Shown here: positions 1 to 8,919 of the stretch, piece by piece | Layout of the letters: every line of letters starts with the position of its first letter | Position numbering within the stretch: the stretch's first letter is position 1 | DNA from: an uncultured Woeseia sp. | GTDB taxonomy: Bacteria > Pseudomonadota > Gammaproteobacteria > Steroidobacterales > Woeseiaceae | Assembly (NCBI GenBank): GCA_913031125.1 | Contig: CAJWFK010000001.1 | Span: forward strand, 88,652 to 152,651 | Direction: 5' to 3' | DNA: 64,000 nt | The notes under the pieces: generated by a model | The model's database searches: none | Told to the model about the DNA's origin: nothing | The model's input: only the letters and a program-made list of their open reading frames with translations | Program-made: the position numbers and the translations under genes

Positions 1-110
1 TGCTCAGTCAGGCCGAACTCCTTAAAAATCTCTCTAAACCTTGGCATAACGCTATCTAGAGCACGGATCAACATCATGGGCAAAGAGCGACTGAACTCTT
101 GTGTTGTCAT
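1..110 (-). CDS. hpaR: MarR-family regulator, HpaR-like (N-terminal fragment)
   Basis: Only the first 36 codons lie in the window; the gene runs off the left edge. The start ATG is at 110-108 on the minus strand. The peptide begins MTTQEFSRSLPMMLIRALDS and continues with the pattern expected of helix 1 in HpaR-type MarR regulators (LPMML.RA...VM.RFR.I..E.GLTE). HpaR represses homoprotocatechuate/4-hydroxyphenylacetate genes in enterobacteria. Here it is divergent from a flavin reductase of the HpaC type, and an AT-rich palindrome lies between them. The ligand is unknown because the rest of the protein is missing. Confidence 0.7.
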   Translation of the reverse strand, partial: MTTQEFSRSLPMMLIRALDSVMPRFREIFKEFGLTE

Positions 111-124
111 TACTTTAAAGTTTT

Positions 125-153
125 ATTAATATATGAATCATTAATATATTAAT
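125..153. promoter_or_regulatory. Candidate MarR/HpaR operator
   Basis: The divergent intergenic region holds a perfect 14-bp palindrome, ATTAATATATTAAT, at 140-153. A direct copy of its left ten bases (ATTAATATAT) lies at 125-134. MarR dimers typically bind such AT-rich inverted repeats between their own gene and the divergent target. Binding here is inferred from position and symmetry. Confidence 0.4.
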
Positions 154-185
154 AAATACAATAAATTTCAACTAAAATTGCTGAA

Positions 186-692
186 ATGCAGACGCCAACT
201 TACATGACTGACACCAAGTTATTTAGAAAATGCTTGGGCAAATATGCAACCGGTATTGCAGTTGTCACCTGCCGCGATAATAACGGTCTTCCATATGGGA
301 GGACCATTAATAGTTTTAGCTCTGTATCACTGGAGCCACCGCTCGTACTTTGGAGCCTTAGTAAGAAAGCACATTCACTCAACGAATTCATCGAAGCCAA
401 GTACTTTGCGATCAATGTTCTTTCAACCCGACAGCGGAACCTTTCCGAGCACTTCTCATCCAGTAATGACAAAAACTTCAATAATATCGATTACATACTT
501 TTTAATAACAATGCTCCAATTCTCGTCGACAACCTAGCTACGTTTCATTGCAAGGCACATGATATTTATAGCTGTGGAGATCACTTCATTATAATTGGTG
601 AAGTGACTTACTGTGCTTCCGCTAAACAGTACCCATTAATATTTTTCAATAGTAAATACACAAAGGTCGACGAATCCGCTGATAAGATATAG
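186..692 (+). CDS. Flavin reductase family protein (HpaC-like)
   Basis: A 168-aa protein made almost entirely of one flavin reductase-like (FMN-binding split barrel) domain. Recognisable family patterns are the N-terminal FRKCLGKYATGIAVVTC, the SSVSLEPPLVLWSL strand-turn region and the FAINVLS segment. Relatives such as HpaC supply reduced FMN/FAD to a partner two-component monooxygenase. No oxygenase partner (HpaB type) is present downstream; a GST follows after 26 bp, so the partner is elsewhere or on the left of the window. A second ATG at 204 is a possible alternative start because no clear Shine-Dalgarno precedes 186. Confidence 0.85.
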   Translation: MQTPTYMTDTKLFRKCLGKYATGIAVVTCRDNNGLPYGRTINSFSSVSLEPPLVLWSLSKKAHSLNEFIEAKYFAINVLSTRQRNLSEHFSSSNDKNFNNIDYILFNNNAPILVDNLATFHCKAHDIYSCGDHFIIIGEVTYCASAKQYPLIFFNSKYTKVDESADKI

Positions 693-718
693 CGAGGGGG
701 CAACTGAAGGAGCCTGAT

Positions 719-1372
719 GTGCCAACACTGAAGCTGTACACCAGCCCAAGAGCCTGCTCTACCGCTTGTCACATAGCGCTGGAAGAGTCTGGCCTTGACT
801 ACGAAGTAGAAATAATAAAAATTCGCGAAGGTCAGCACAAAACAGCTGACTATTTAGCCATTAACCCATGGGGGAAAATTCCTACTTTGCTTATCGGCGA
901 TGAAGTTCTAACCGAAGCACATGCAATACTTTCTTACATCGGTGAAAAATCACCCAATTCATTTCTTCCAGACAATAATACAATGGGCCGAACACGCGCA
1001 CATGAGTGGATGAACTTCTTATCTTCAACTGTTCACATCGCATTCCGCCCACTATTCAGGCCACACTTATTTTTAAAAGAAAAGAGTCTCTACCCGAAGT
1101 TACTTGAGGTCGGCGTTCCCAATCTTCGAAACACACTTCTGGAGGTGGATCGTCGACTGGCTGATCGAGAATTTGCCCTTGGGAAAGACTTCAGCGTGGT
1201 AGATCCCTATCTTTTCGTATTTTATATGTGGAGCCAACGAGATGATATTGCACCCCATATCGCAGATATGGCCAACTGGAAAGCTCATGCGAAACGGATA
1301 TTGGAGCGACCTGCGACCTGGAAATGCCTAAATCGCGAAGGTGTTACGAAAAAAAATATTACTGATCCATGA
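719..1372 (+). CDS. Glutathione S-transferase family protein
   Basis: A 217-aa two-domain GST. The N-terminal thioredoxin-like half contains SPRACSTACHIALEE, where Cys13 sits where beta-class GSTs carry their catalytic cysteine. NPWGKIPTL supplies the cis-proline loop and EAHAILSYI the glutathione gamma-glutamyl contact region. The helical C-terminal domain follows. The start is GTG at 719, with AAGGAG 6 bp upstream (707-712), which rules out the overlapping out-of-frame ATG at 717. It follows the flavin reductase by 26 bp, so the two may be co-transcribed. GSTs beside aromatic-catabolism reductases often act as isomerases or dehalogenases; the actual substrate cannot be read here. Confidence 0.88.
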   Translation: MPTLKLYTSPRACSTACHIALEESGLDYEVEIIKIREGQHKTADYLAINPWGKIPTLLIGDEVLTEAHAILSYIGEKSPNSFLPDNNTMGRTRAHEWMNFLSSTVHIAFRPLFRPHLFLKEKSLYPKLLEVGVPNLRNTLLEVDRRLADREFALGKDFSVVDPYLFVFYMWSQRDDIAPHIADMANWKAHAKRILERPATWKCLNREGVTKKNITDP

Positions 1373-1447
1373 CAGGCTGTGTATAGATTGTCCGTGTAGG
1401 ACCTCGACTTTATATGTAGACTAAATGCAGTAAAGGGGAGCATTAGC

Positions 1448-1834
1448 ATGAAAAGCCTATTTTTAACCGTCTTTATGGCGCTCATGATCACGGGTGTTCC
1501 GCAGCAAACCAACGCGCATCATTCCGTTTTCGCCGTCTATGACATAAACAAATCCGTGACGATTGACGGCGTTATCACTGACATTTGGTTTAAGTCACCC
1601 CATATTCGTGTCTATATCGAAGTCACCGATCAAGATGGGGCAAAAATCATCTGGAATACTCATGGCCATAACCCCACCGCACTTCGGAGGCGTGGTTGGG
1701 TTCGCGACACACTAAAAGTCGGAGAAAAAGTCACAATGAGCGGCGACCCAACCTACGACGGTTCGCCAAAGATGTTCATCCGAACAATCGTGCGTGAAGA
1801 TGGCTCAATTCTCGAGAATAAGGTGGGAAACTAA
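1448..1834 (+). CDS. DUF6152 family secreted protein (copy 1)
   Basis: A 128-aa protein with a signal peptide ending near TNA-HH, so the mature protein would begin with His-His-Ser. It matches the DUF6152 pattern: HHSVFAVYD, GVITDIWFKSPH and a C-terminal small beta-barrel with a conserved RRGW and KVGE turn. A strong Shine-Dalgarno (GGGGAG) lies 8 bp before the ATG. The stop overlaps the next ATG by one base (TAATG), so translation is probably coupled. The same two-gene pair recurs at 18,692-20,125. The function is unknown; an N-terminal exposed His-His might bind metal, which is speculation. Confidence 0.8.
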   Translation: MKSLFLTVFMALMITGVPQQTNAHHSVFAVYDINKSVTIDGVITDIWFKSPHIRVYIEVTDQDGAKIIWNTHGHNPTALRRRGWVRDTLKVGEKVTMSGDPTYDGSPKMFIRTIVREDGSILENKVGN

Positions 1835-2886
1835 TGAAATTCCTAACACCAACACTGGCGCTTCTTACTTTATGGATTGACGCCAACGCTCAAGATCACT
1901 TCGTAGGGAAATGGGACCTTATGATCACGCAACGTGGCTTCCCCATGGAAGGCTTACTCGAAATCCGAGATACAGATCAAGGATTGATAGCTCATGTTGA
2001 GGGTGGTCCGGCTCGTCTTTCTATTGAGGGTCGGGATATTGAGATAGGAATAGATGACCGCACGGCAGCTGGCATGCCTTTTGAGCGATACCTGCGAGGG
2101 ACACTCTCCGAAGAATCAATACACGGTTCCTTTGGCCCTGAAGTCGAAGCATCCGCAGAAATAAAATCCCTCTGCGAGCGCCTGCCATTAGCATGCCCGG
2201 CGCCGACCGGAACATGGAGAGCATCCCGGCATGTGCCTGCTGAACCGGCGACAGGAGAAAATCCGGTTGATTTGTCCGGTTATTGGGTTGTTGATGTAGG
2301 CGGTATCAGGAGATGGACAGCGGATCTGACGGAGGCCGCAAAAATATGGAAAGCTGAATTCGATGTCGTAATGGATTTGCCGGCCCAAAGATGCCAGCCT
2401 ACGGGACTCGTTCTCAGCTGGGGCTTTAGGGGTAATGAGCCAGAAATATTCCAAAGCGAAGATAAAATATCCATGATACTCGGCTCTAAAATACGGCGGA
2501 TATACCTCGACGGTAGAAGGCCACCGGAATATACACCTTGGTACCCAATGGGTTTTTCAGCGGGCCACTGGGAAGGAAGCACACTCGTCGTAAAAACAAC
2601 ACACCTACAACCTACTGTTCGGGAATGGATGGGCGATCCAATCTCAGAAGAAGCAGTCGTCATAGAACGCTATTCAATCGATGACAACGGACGCTTAATT
2701 GGTGTACTAACGCTGCATGACCCTAGAAACTACAAGCAACCAATGATAAAGCGCGTCCGCTGGCGTAAGGAAAATGATACGAGAGTACGTTTCCCATCTC
2801 TCTGCGACCCGGACTCTTTCTACCAAGAACTGCACGATGATGAACTACTCGAGGAATATTGGGAACGCTCAAATCGTCGCTACTGA
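1834..2886 (+). CDS. Conserved secreted protein, partner of DUF6152 (copy 1)
   Basis: A 350-aa exported protein (signal peptide ending about residue 19, ANAQ) that I cannot assign to a named enzyme family. The N-terminal third resembles a small beta-sandwich (GKWDLMITQRGFPMEG, HVEGGPARL). The rest carries motifs shared with the paralogue at 18,692-19,708: PVDLSGYW, RRIYLDG, HWEGSTLVV, the IERY strand, LHDPRNY and the C-terminal CDPDSFY. It overlaps the preceding DUF6152 stop by one base. Paralogy with the amine-dehydrogenase operon gene suggests the pair works as a unit; the role is unknown. Confidence 0.75.
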   Translation: MKFLTPTLALLTLWIDANAQDHFVGKWDLMITQRGFPMEGLLEIRDTDQGLIAHVEGGPARLSIEGRDIEIGIDDRTAAGMPFERYLRGTLSEESIHGSFGPEVEASAEIKSLCERLPLACPAPTGTWRASRHVPAEPATGENPVDLSGYWVVDVGGIRRWTADLTEAAKIWKAEFDVVMDLPAQRCQPTGLVLSWGFRGNEPEIFQSEDKISMILGSKIRRIYLDGRRPPEYTPWYPMGFSAGHWEGSTLVVKTTHLQPTVREWMGDPISEEAVVIERYSIDDNGRLIGVLTLHDPRNYKQPMIKRVRWRKENDTRVRFPSLCDPDSFYQELHDDELLEEYWERSNRRY

Positions 2887-3017
2887 CCCAAGAAACTATC
2901 TGCTATGATGCGCGCGGCATGAGGCTTGCCCAATAGTCAGGGCACCCGTTTAACTGGATAAATTAGGATGTATTCCTGCCCCCGTAATGTTGCAAAATCC
3001 ATGTTTGGAGTAAAACT

Positions 3018-5420
3018 TTGCACAGAAACTTGCTAAGAACAGTCGTCCTATTTTATCTGCACCTCGCAGCGTCGAGCATTTTCGCTCAGATGTCAGATGT
3101 CGTGGCACTTCAAATCGATGGTTCCGAACCAATCAAACTGCAACGGCTGGACCACAATGCAACCGATATGCAGATCGATGGCCGACTCGATGAGCTCGTA
3201 TGGCAACGCCTGAAGCCGATGGGGACCTTCCGAGTTACAAAACCGGATACTATGAAAAACACGCCATATGCCACACATTTCCGGGCCTTGTACACCGATG
3301 AAGGCCTTTACCTGTCTTTAGACATGGAGCAACCAGCCGAGACCATAATCCAGCGCTCCGCGCCGCGGGATGCGAATGAACTAGCTCGTGACGCTGTAAC
3401 TATCGTAGTAGATACATCCGGCACTGGGCGCTACGGCTACTGGATTGGGCTATCACTCGGTGACGGAGAAATGGACGGCACCATTCTTCCGGAACGAAAA
3501 TTCGATGGAGACTGGGATGGCGCATGGTACGGAGCCACCCAACGTACCGAGATCGGCTGGGTGGCCGAGTTCTACATACCCTGGTCGCAAATGGCGATGC
3601 CCAAAGCTGATGGTGTGAGGCGTATTGGTATTTACGCCAGCCGCAAAGTAGCCCACCTTGATGAACGATGGGGCTGGCCTGCTCTGACAGAAACACAGCC
3701 ACGCTTTATGAGTGCGATGCAGCCGCTTGAGCTAGTTGATGTCGATCCACGGCAACAATGGAGTGTGTTTCCCTATGTATCCGCAACCATCGATAGAGTG
3801 GACGATAACTCAGGGGAATGGAAAACCGGTGCGGACCTGTTCTGGCGACCATCATCCAACTTCCAGCTAACGGGAACACTGAACCCCGACTTTGGATCCG
3901 TAGAATCCGATAATGTTGTTGTTAATTTAACCGCCGATGAAACCTTCTTCCCGGAAAAACGGCTTTTCTTCCAGGAAGGACAGGAAATATTTAATGTCGC
4001 CGGATCAGAAGGGGAAGGCTGGCGGCCATCTATTTCGGTAGTGAACACCCGCCGCATAGGCGGCCGTCCACGGGACCTGGATTTACCTGATGATGTCAGC
4101 TTATCACGGCGGGACCAGTTAAAAGTTGCAGATATCATGGCAGCTGCCAAGGCCACCGGCCAGATCGGATCCCTGCGTTATGGATTACTGGCTGCCAGTG
4201 AAGAAGATACCCGCTATACCGGCAGTGATAACCTGGCCTACTCGATGTCCGGTCGTGATTTTGGTGTTTTGCGGGTGCTTTACGAAGATGCCAAAGGGGC
4301 TGCCTATAGGGGCCTTGGCTGGCTTTCAACAGTTGTCGCCCATCCCGATTCGGATGCCATCGTCCACGGTGCTGACTTTCACTGGCTAACAACCAGTGGC
4401 AAATGGAATTTTAACGGCCAGATCATTCATTCTGACAAGGGTGACGACGAGCAAGGCACGGGCATATTAGCCGATGCAACCTATACACCGCGCCAGGGCC
4501 TCAGCCACGAATTTACAACAATACTCCTGGATGACACGATTGACGTTAATGACCTCGGATATCAACGCCGTAACGATGTAAATGAATTCGTTTATCGCCT
4601 GCGCTGGAACAAATCGGGTCTGGAACGTGTTCGCAACTTTAGCTTGTCACCATTTTTTCGTTATGAAGTAAATGGAGATGGATTTCGGACCTTTCATGGC
4701 TATGGGCTAAGCGGCAACCTGGTACTCAATAGTTTGCACAGTATCAGTGGTTTTATCGGGTACTTCCCTCCTCAATATGATGACCGTAGCAGCTTCGGTA
4801 ACGGAACCTTCGCTGTCAGGGGACGTTCATATTCAGACCTTTGGTTTCGCACCAACAGGTCAAAGGCACTGAGCACTTTCCTGAGACTAAGCGTGCAGCC
4901 TCAAGATGTCTACGGCACGACTATTGAGTCCCAGCTTGGCCTTACCTGGCGTCCTTGGGATAACCTGGCCATGGAACTGGAAGTTACCCACAAAGATAAT
5001 AATGGCTGGCTGCTGCACCAGGATGATCAGGACTTTACGACCTTCAATGGGAAACAGTGGCAGCCCAAATTCAGCCTCGACTATTACCCAACATCAAAAC
5101 AACAACTCAGCCTGGCTATGCAATGGGTAGGCATACAATCCATGGAAGACCGATTCTTCATGCTGCCTGGTGGAACCACTGAACTAGTCGAAGTAGAAAA
5201 ACCAAACGATGAAACCGATGATTTCAGTATATCTCAGCTCAATTTTCAGCTCCGTTACCGCTGGCAAATCGCACCTCTTTCGGACCTCTTTGTTGTTTAC
5301 ACGAAAGGTGATAGCCGACGTATTAACCTGACCAGCTTTAGCGATATGTTCAATGACAACTGGGACAATCCGCTCGGCGACTACCTGGTAATCAAGCTCC
5401 GTTATCGGCTAGGGTCCTGA
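3018..5420 (+). CDS. CBM9-like / DUF5916 outer-membrane protein
   Basis: An 800-aa exported protein. After a signal peptide (about residues 1-23, ending IFAQ) comes a carbohydrate-binding family 9-like beta-sandwich (about 45-230) with DGRLDELVW and FRALYTDEGLYLSL motifs. A long region rich in alternating aromatic strands follows (about 260-800, DUF5916) and ends in IKLRYRLGS, typical of an outer-membrane beta-barrel closing strand. The start is TTG at 3018 with GGAG 7 bp upstream. Relatives are annotated as membrane-associated or hydrolase-like proteins without a proven reaction. Its 3' end overlaps the convergent DsbA-like gene by 12 bp. Confidence 0.8.
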   Translation: MHRNLLRTVVLFYLHLAASSIFAQMSDVVALQIDGSEPIKLQRLDHNATDMQIDGRLDELVWQRLKPMGTFRVTKPDTMKNTPYATHFRALYTDEGLYLSLDMEQPAETIIQRSAPRDANELARDAVTIVVDTSGTGRYGYWIGLSLGDGEMDGTILPERKFDGDWDGAWYGATQRTEIGWVAEFYIPWSQMAMPKADGVRRIGIYASRKVAHLDERWGWPALTETQPRFMSAMQPLELVDVDPRQQWSVFPYVSATIDRVDDNSGEWKTGADLFWRPSSNFQLTGTLNPDFGSVESDNVVVNLTADETFFPEKRLFFQEGQEIFNVAGSEGEGWRPSISVVNTRRIGGRPRDLDLPDDVSLSRRDQLKVADIMAAAKATGQIGSLRYGLLAASEEDTRYTGSDNLAYSMSGRDFGVLRVLYEDAKGAAYRGLGWLSTVVAHPDSDAIVHGADFHWLTTSGKWNFNGQIIHSDKGDDEQGTGILADATYTPRQGLSHEFTTILLDDTIDVNDLGYQRRNDVNEFVYRLRWNKSGLERVRNFSLSPFFRYEVNGDGFRTFHGYGLSGNLVLNSLHSISGFIGYFPPQYDDRSSFGNGTFAVRGRSYSDLWFRTNRSKALSTFLRLSVQPQDVYGTTIESQLGLTWRPWDNLAMELEVTHKDNNGWLLHQDDQDFTTFNGKQWQPKFSLDYYPTSKQQLSLAMQWVGIQSMEDRFFMLPGGTTELVEVEKPNDETDDFSISQLNFQLRYRWQIAPLSDLFVVYTKGDSRRINLTSFSDMFNDNWDNPLGDYLVIKLRYRLGS

Positions 5421-6032
5421 AACCAACCTGCTGATATGCTCTAGGCTCGGCCTATGGTCCTTATAGTCCCGAGTGACAACAGACATTACACCATCAATCT
5501 CGAGAACCAGTGACGGAAATCCATCGATTGGCGATCTTTTTGAAAAACCACGCTCTTCTTGCAAGTTAGACTCAATTTCTGGGGAGCGAATATCGATGCT
5601 GAAACTTTCAAGATCCAGATGCAATTCCGCCGCCAGGACTTCAAGCGTTTCTATATCCGACGGATTCATAGCCCGAAGATAATATGCACGCTGAATTGCA
5701 TCGATCATTTCATCATAATTTCCCTGGCGACCAGCTGCTAGCACCGCTCGGCAAGCAGGATAAGTTGACCGCCTTGCTTCACATTCCGACCAGAAATCAA
5801 AATTAAATTCTGTCCCTAACATTTGAGAAATTCTCTCCCACGCCGCAGATATCTTCTCCCGTAGATCCGGAGGCATAGGCTGATCGCTGTCAGGAGCTAG
5901 TCCACCGACAATTTTTTTCAACCTGATCGTATCCGGAAGTTCTCTAAACAAACGATCAGAAACGGGCCGATAGCCCCAACACCAGGAGCACATGGGGTCA
6001 TGAAAAAAATAGAGAATCGGTTTAGCCAGCAG
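5409..6032 (-). CDS. DsbA family protein (FrnE-like thiol oxidoreductase)
   Basis: A DsbA/2-hydroxychromene isomerase-superfamily protein of about 207 aa. The active site is CSWC within DPMCSWCWGYRP near the N terminus, and the cis-Pro loop is near GFPSLVLEIDG. No signal peptide is visible, as in cytosolic FrnE-type proteins. The start is unusual: the homologous N terminus (AKPILYFFHDP) is preceded by no ATG/GTG/TTG near it. An AAGGAG at 6042-6037 points to CTG at 6032 or 6029; the nearest in-frame ATG codons (6104, 6077) would give long unrelated extensions inside the aminotransferase gene. It overlaps the aminotransferase stop, suggesting coupled translation. Confidence 0.8.
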   Translation of the reverse strand: MLAKPILYFFHDPMCSWCWGYRPVSDRLFRELPDTIRLKKIVGGLAPDSDQPMPPDLREKISAAWERISQMLGTEFNFDFWSECEARRSTYPACRAVLAAGRQGNYDEMIDAIQRAYYLRAMNPSDIETLEVLAAELHLDLESFSIDIRSPEIESNLQEERGFSKRSPIDGFPSLVLEIDGVMSVVTRDYKDHRPSLEHISRLVSGP

Positions 6033-7203
6033 CTCTCTCCTTGCCTGCTGAGAGCACTTGCAGCCTGCGACAGGCATCTTCGATAACGTCATCTTCCTTC
6101 GCAAAACAGAAACGGGCGATTGTATCTCCCGCTTTACCCTTAAAAAATGACTCTCCGGGCACGCTCGCTACTCCAGTTTTATCAAGTAAATACATCGCCC
6201 GATCTTTACTGTTCTGTCCTGGCAATGAAGTCACATCCGCCAAAACGTAATAAGCGCCTTGGGGCACACATGGTGTCAGTCCTACATCATCCAGCGTTCC
6301 ACAAAGCATTTCGCGTTTCTTACGATATTTTGCAGCAAGCTTGTCAAAATATTCGTCTCCCAGATCTACGATCCCAGCGGCAGCACCTATCTGAAGTGGT
6401 GTAGGCGCACACACATAAACCAGATCGCTAAAGTTGCCAATAGCGTCTGCCCACTTTGGATCACAAACTGCATAACCAATGCGCCAACCGGTTATGCTAA
6501 ATGTTTTGGAAAGCCCGGAAATTGTTATCGTGCGCTCCCACATACCTGGCAGCGAAGCCATACTGATATGTGGCATAGAATCAAAAATAAAGTGCTCATA
6601 AATTTCATCCGTAAAAACGAACAAATTATATTGCTTTGCGAATTTGGCAACTAACTCCATCTCATCCATGGACCAGACCTTGCCAGAGGGGTTACCTGGC
6701 GTGTTGACGATGATTGCCCGAGTTCTATCTGTGACGACCGCCTCGAGATCATCAAACGAGAAGGTCCAATCTGGCGCTTCCGTTGGCAGAAAAACCGGCA
6801 CAGCTTCTGTCGCCTTTAAGGTACTTTCATGATAACTGTAGTATGGCTCAAACAATATGACCTCATCACCCGGCTCTAGCAAGGCCAAACAAGCGCAATA
6901 AAGCGCGCCGGTTGCACCGGCACTGACAACAACGCTGGTTTCCGGATCTGCTTCTATTCCAGCACGGCGGCGATATTTTTCAGCAATTGCATTTCTCAGG
7001 GCCGCAGTACCATCATGGCGTGAATAACTGTTGTTGCCTGATTCGATTGCATCTACAGCAGCCTGTGTAACCCGATCCGGTATCGCAAGATCACAGACTC
7101 CTTGGGCCAGATTGACTCCCCCTACCCGCTCACACTCTACGCTCATACCTCTTAATTCCGACTTTCTAACCCATTCATGCCGAGAACTTAGTTCTAATGT
7201 CAT
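6022..7203 (-). CDS. Class I/II PLP-dependent aminotransferase
   Basis: A 393-aa fold-type I aminotransferase. Motifs in order are the substrate-arm GVNLAQGVCDLAIP, SAGATGALY (PLP phosphate), NTPGNPSGKVW, FTDEIYEHF and SGLSKTFSITGWRIGY, in which the lysine forms the PLP Schiff base. The overall pattern is closest to aspartate, kynurenine or methionine aminotransferases of the AspC-like subgroup. The donor and acceptor cannot be told from sequence alone. It is first in a two-gene minus-strand unit with the DsbA-like gene and is divergent from the 7,256 gene. Confidence 0.88.
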   Translation of the reverse strand: MTLELSSRHEWVRKSELRGMSVECERVGGVNLAQGVCDLAIPDRVTQAAVDAIESGNNSYSRHDGTAALRNAIAEKYRRRAGIEADPETSVVVSAGATGALYCACLALLEPGDEVILFEPYYSYHESTLKATEAVPVFLPTEAPDWTFSFDDLEAVVTDRTRAIIVNTPGNPSGKVWSMDEMELVAKFAKQYNLFVFTDEIYEHFIFDSMPHISMASLPGMWERTITISGLSKTFSITGWRIGYAVCDPKWADAIGNFSDLVYVCAPTPLQIGAAAGIVDLGDEYFDKLAAKYRKKREMLCGTLDDVGLTPCVPQGAYYVLADVTSLPGQNSKDRAMYLLDKTGVASVPGESFFKGKAGDTIARFCFAKEDDVIEDACRRLQVLSAGKERAAG

Positions 7204-7255
7204 TTGTTATCCTTTATTCAAGCAAATTTCTAATCTGCTAAGCTGTTATTAGCAG

Positions 7256-7798
7256 ATGATTACAGGCAAATTGATCTTGTACAAGCGTATTTACAAATTA
7301 GTAGCAGTATTATCGGTAGCACTGCCAATGGCGGCGGCGGCCGGACAGGAAGATCCGGAAGAAAAAAACATCGATAGAGAATCGCGAGCATGCATCAGCG
7401 TTAGACAAATTCGTCATACCGACGTGATCGACGACCAAAATATACTTTTCTTCATGAGGGGCGGTACCGTCTATCTAAACATGTTGCCACGCCGCTGTAC
7501 CATGCTGAGGCGCGAAAAACGTTTCATGTACGAGACAAGAACTGGTGGCCTTTGCCGCAGAGAACACATTCGAATACTGACCCAGGACATTGGGTCAGGC
7601 GGCGTAGGCGGTGGCTTATTCGGGAGTGGAATCAATAATCTGATGGGGGGCGTAATGTGCTCTCTCGGCGCATTTTATGAGCTTTCGGAAGAAGATGTGG
7701 AAGCATTCAAGATGGCCACTCAAGAACCCGCACCCAAAGCAAAGCCATTACCGATGCCGGAACCTGAGGAGGTAGATGTCCAAAAGGATGAAGGTTAG
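7256..7798 (+). CDS. Exported DUF6491-like protein
   Basis: A 180-aa protein with a signal peptide or N-terminal helix (about 10-29, ending AAAAG). A Cys-containing core follows: CISVRQIRHTDVIDDQNILFFM, YLNMLPRRC, GGLCRREHIRIL and a Gly-rich loop before CSLGAFYEL. The paired-cysteine pattern resembles the DUF6491 family. The C-terminal 25 residues are acidic and proline-rich and look unstructured. It stands alone between divergent and convergent neighbours. The function is unknown. Confidence 0.7.
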   Translation: MITGKLILYKRIYKLVAVLSVALPMAAAAGQEDPEEKNIDRESRACISVRQIRHTDVIDDQNILFFMRGGTVYLNMLPRRCTMLRREKRFMYETRTGGLCRREHIRILTQDIGSGGVGGGLFGSGINNLMGGVMCSLGAFYELSEEDVEAFKMATQEPAPKAKPLPMPEPEEVDVQKDEG

Positions 7799-7803
7799 TG
7801 TCC

Positions 7804-8919
7804 CTAGCTGAGCCCACCAGAGAAACTGCGATCAAAAGTTGCTGTTTTAATTAGGGCATAGATCGGCAGTCCCGTTTCAATTCCAAGTTCATCAATCGCC
7901 TCTAGGGTCACTTGTGAAGGGATACACGTCCCATCAACATCGACAGTGACCGTAGCAAATGCTGTTCCCGGAGCTGTCTTAACACTTTTTACTTGACCCA
8001 GTACTACATTACGGACGCTCAAATCAACGGGCTTACTCGTTGCTAACACAACGTCGGTAGCCCGGACAGACAAACGAATGGAGTCTCCCGGCTGAACATT
8101 TTTTAAACTCGGAACCATCAATGTTTGTTCCCCGTGAGCGACTCGCGTGAGGTGCAAGGCCGGAAAGTCTTCAACAACTTTTACGCTAAGTATCGCTACA
8201 GGCTCGAAAGGAACAACTGACCAGTCAAGCGCTTCTCTGCCAAGCACCTGGCTGACACTACCAATGGAATTAATTCGACCACTATCAATCATAATCATGT
8301 TGTCCGCTAACTGCGCCATCTCTGTCACCGAATGACTTACGTATATAGTCGGTATGCCGAAAGACCGGTGTAAAGATTGCAGATAGGGGAAAATCTCCTT
8401 TTTGTGGACAACATCTAATGCCCCAAGTGGCTCATCGAGAAGAAGCAATTCAGGCTGAGAGAGCAAACTCCTCGCAATTGCTACACGTTGTCTCTCGCCG
8501 CCCGATAACGAGTCAGTTTCTCTGTGAAGCAAGCTATCGATTTGCAATATCGAAACCGCTTCACTAAAAGTAATCAGCCGGTTTTTAGGTATTTTTCGCC
8601 TGTCCGCATAGCGAAGATTGCCCTCAACATCTAAATGCGAAAACAAGCGCGCATCTTGAAATACATAACCAACAGAACGCAAATGCGGAGCAATAAATAC
8701 AGTACTGTCCTGCCATATGACACCGCCGTAACTAACCGAACCCTTCGAGCGATTTTCGAGTCCGGCAAGTATTCGCAATAAAGTGGTTTTCCCGCTGCCA
8801 CTCGGCCCAAATAGCCCAGTTACTCCCTGAAGTGATAACTCACACTGAATCTCCAGGTTAAACTTCCCGAAACCCAGACTCGTATCAATCTCAAGTCGCT
8901 TGTCTGACTGTTCAAGCAT
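7804..8919 (-). CDS. modC: Molybdate ABC transporter ATP-binding protein ModC
   Basis: An ABC ATPase with Walker A GPSGSGKTT, signature LSGGERQRVAIARSLL and Walker B LLLLDEPLGALD, followed by a C-terminal TOBE/MOP-type domain (about residues 270-370) that binds oxyanion in ModC proteins. It energises molybdate uptake at the inner membrane with ModB. It overlaps the end of modB whichever start is used. I chose ATG at 8919, which has GGGA upstream; ATG at 8946 has no Shine-Dalgarno. It is last of the modABC set. Confidence 0.93.
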   Translation of the reverse strand: MLEQSDKRLEIDTSLGFGKFNLEIQCELSLQGVTGLFGPSGSGKTTLLRILAGLENRSKGSVSYGGVIWQDSTVFIAPHLRSVGYVFQDARLFSHLDVEGNLRYADRRKIPKNRLITFSEAVSILQIDSLLHRETDSLSGGERQRVAIARSLLSQPELLLLDEPLGALDVVHKKEIFPYLQSLHRSFGIPTIYVSHSVTEMAQLADNMIMIDSGRINSIGSVSQVLGREALDWSVVPFEPVAILSVKVVEDFPALHLTRVAHGEQTLMVPSLKNVQPGDSIRLSVRATDVVLATSKPVDLSVRNVVLGQVKSVKTAPGTAFATVTVDVDGTCIPSQVTLEAIDELGIETGLPIYALIKTATFDRSFSGGLS

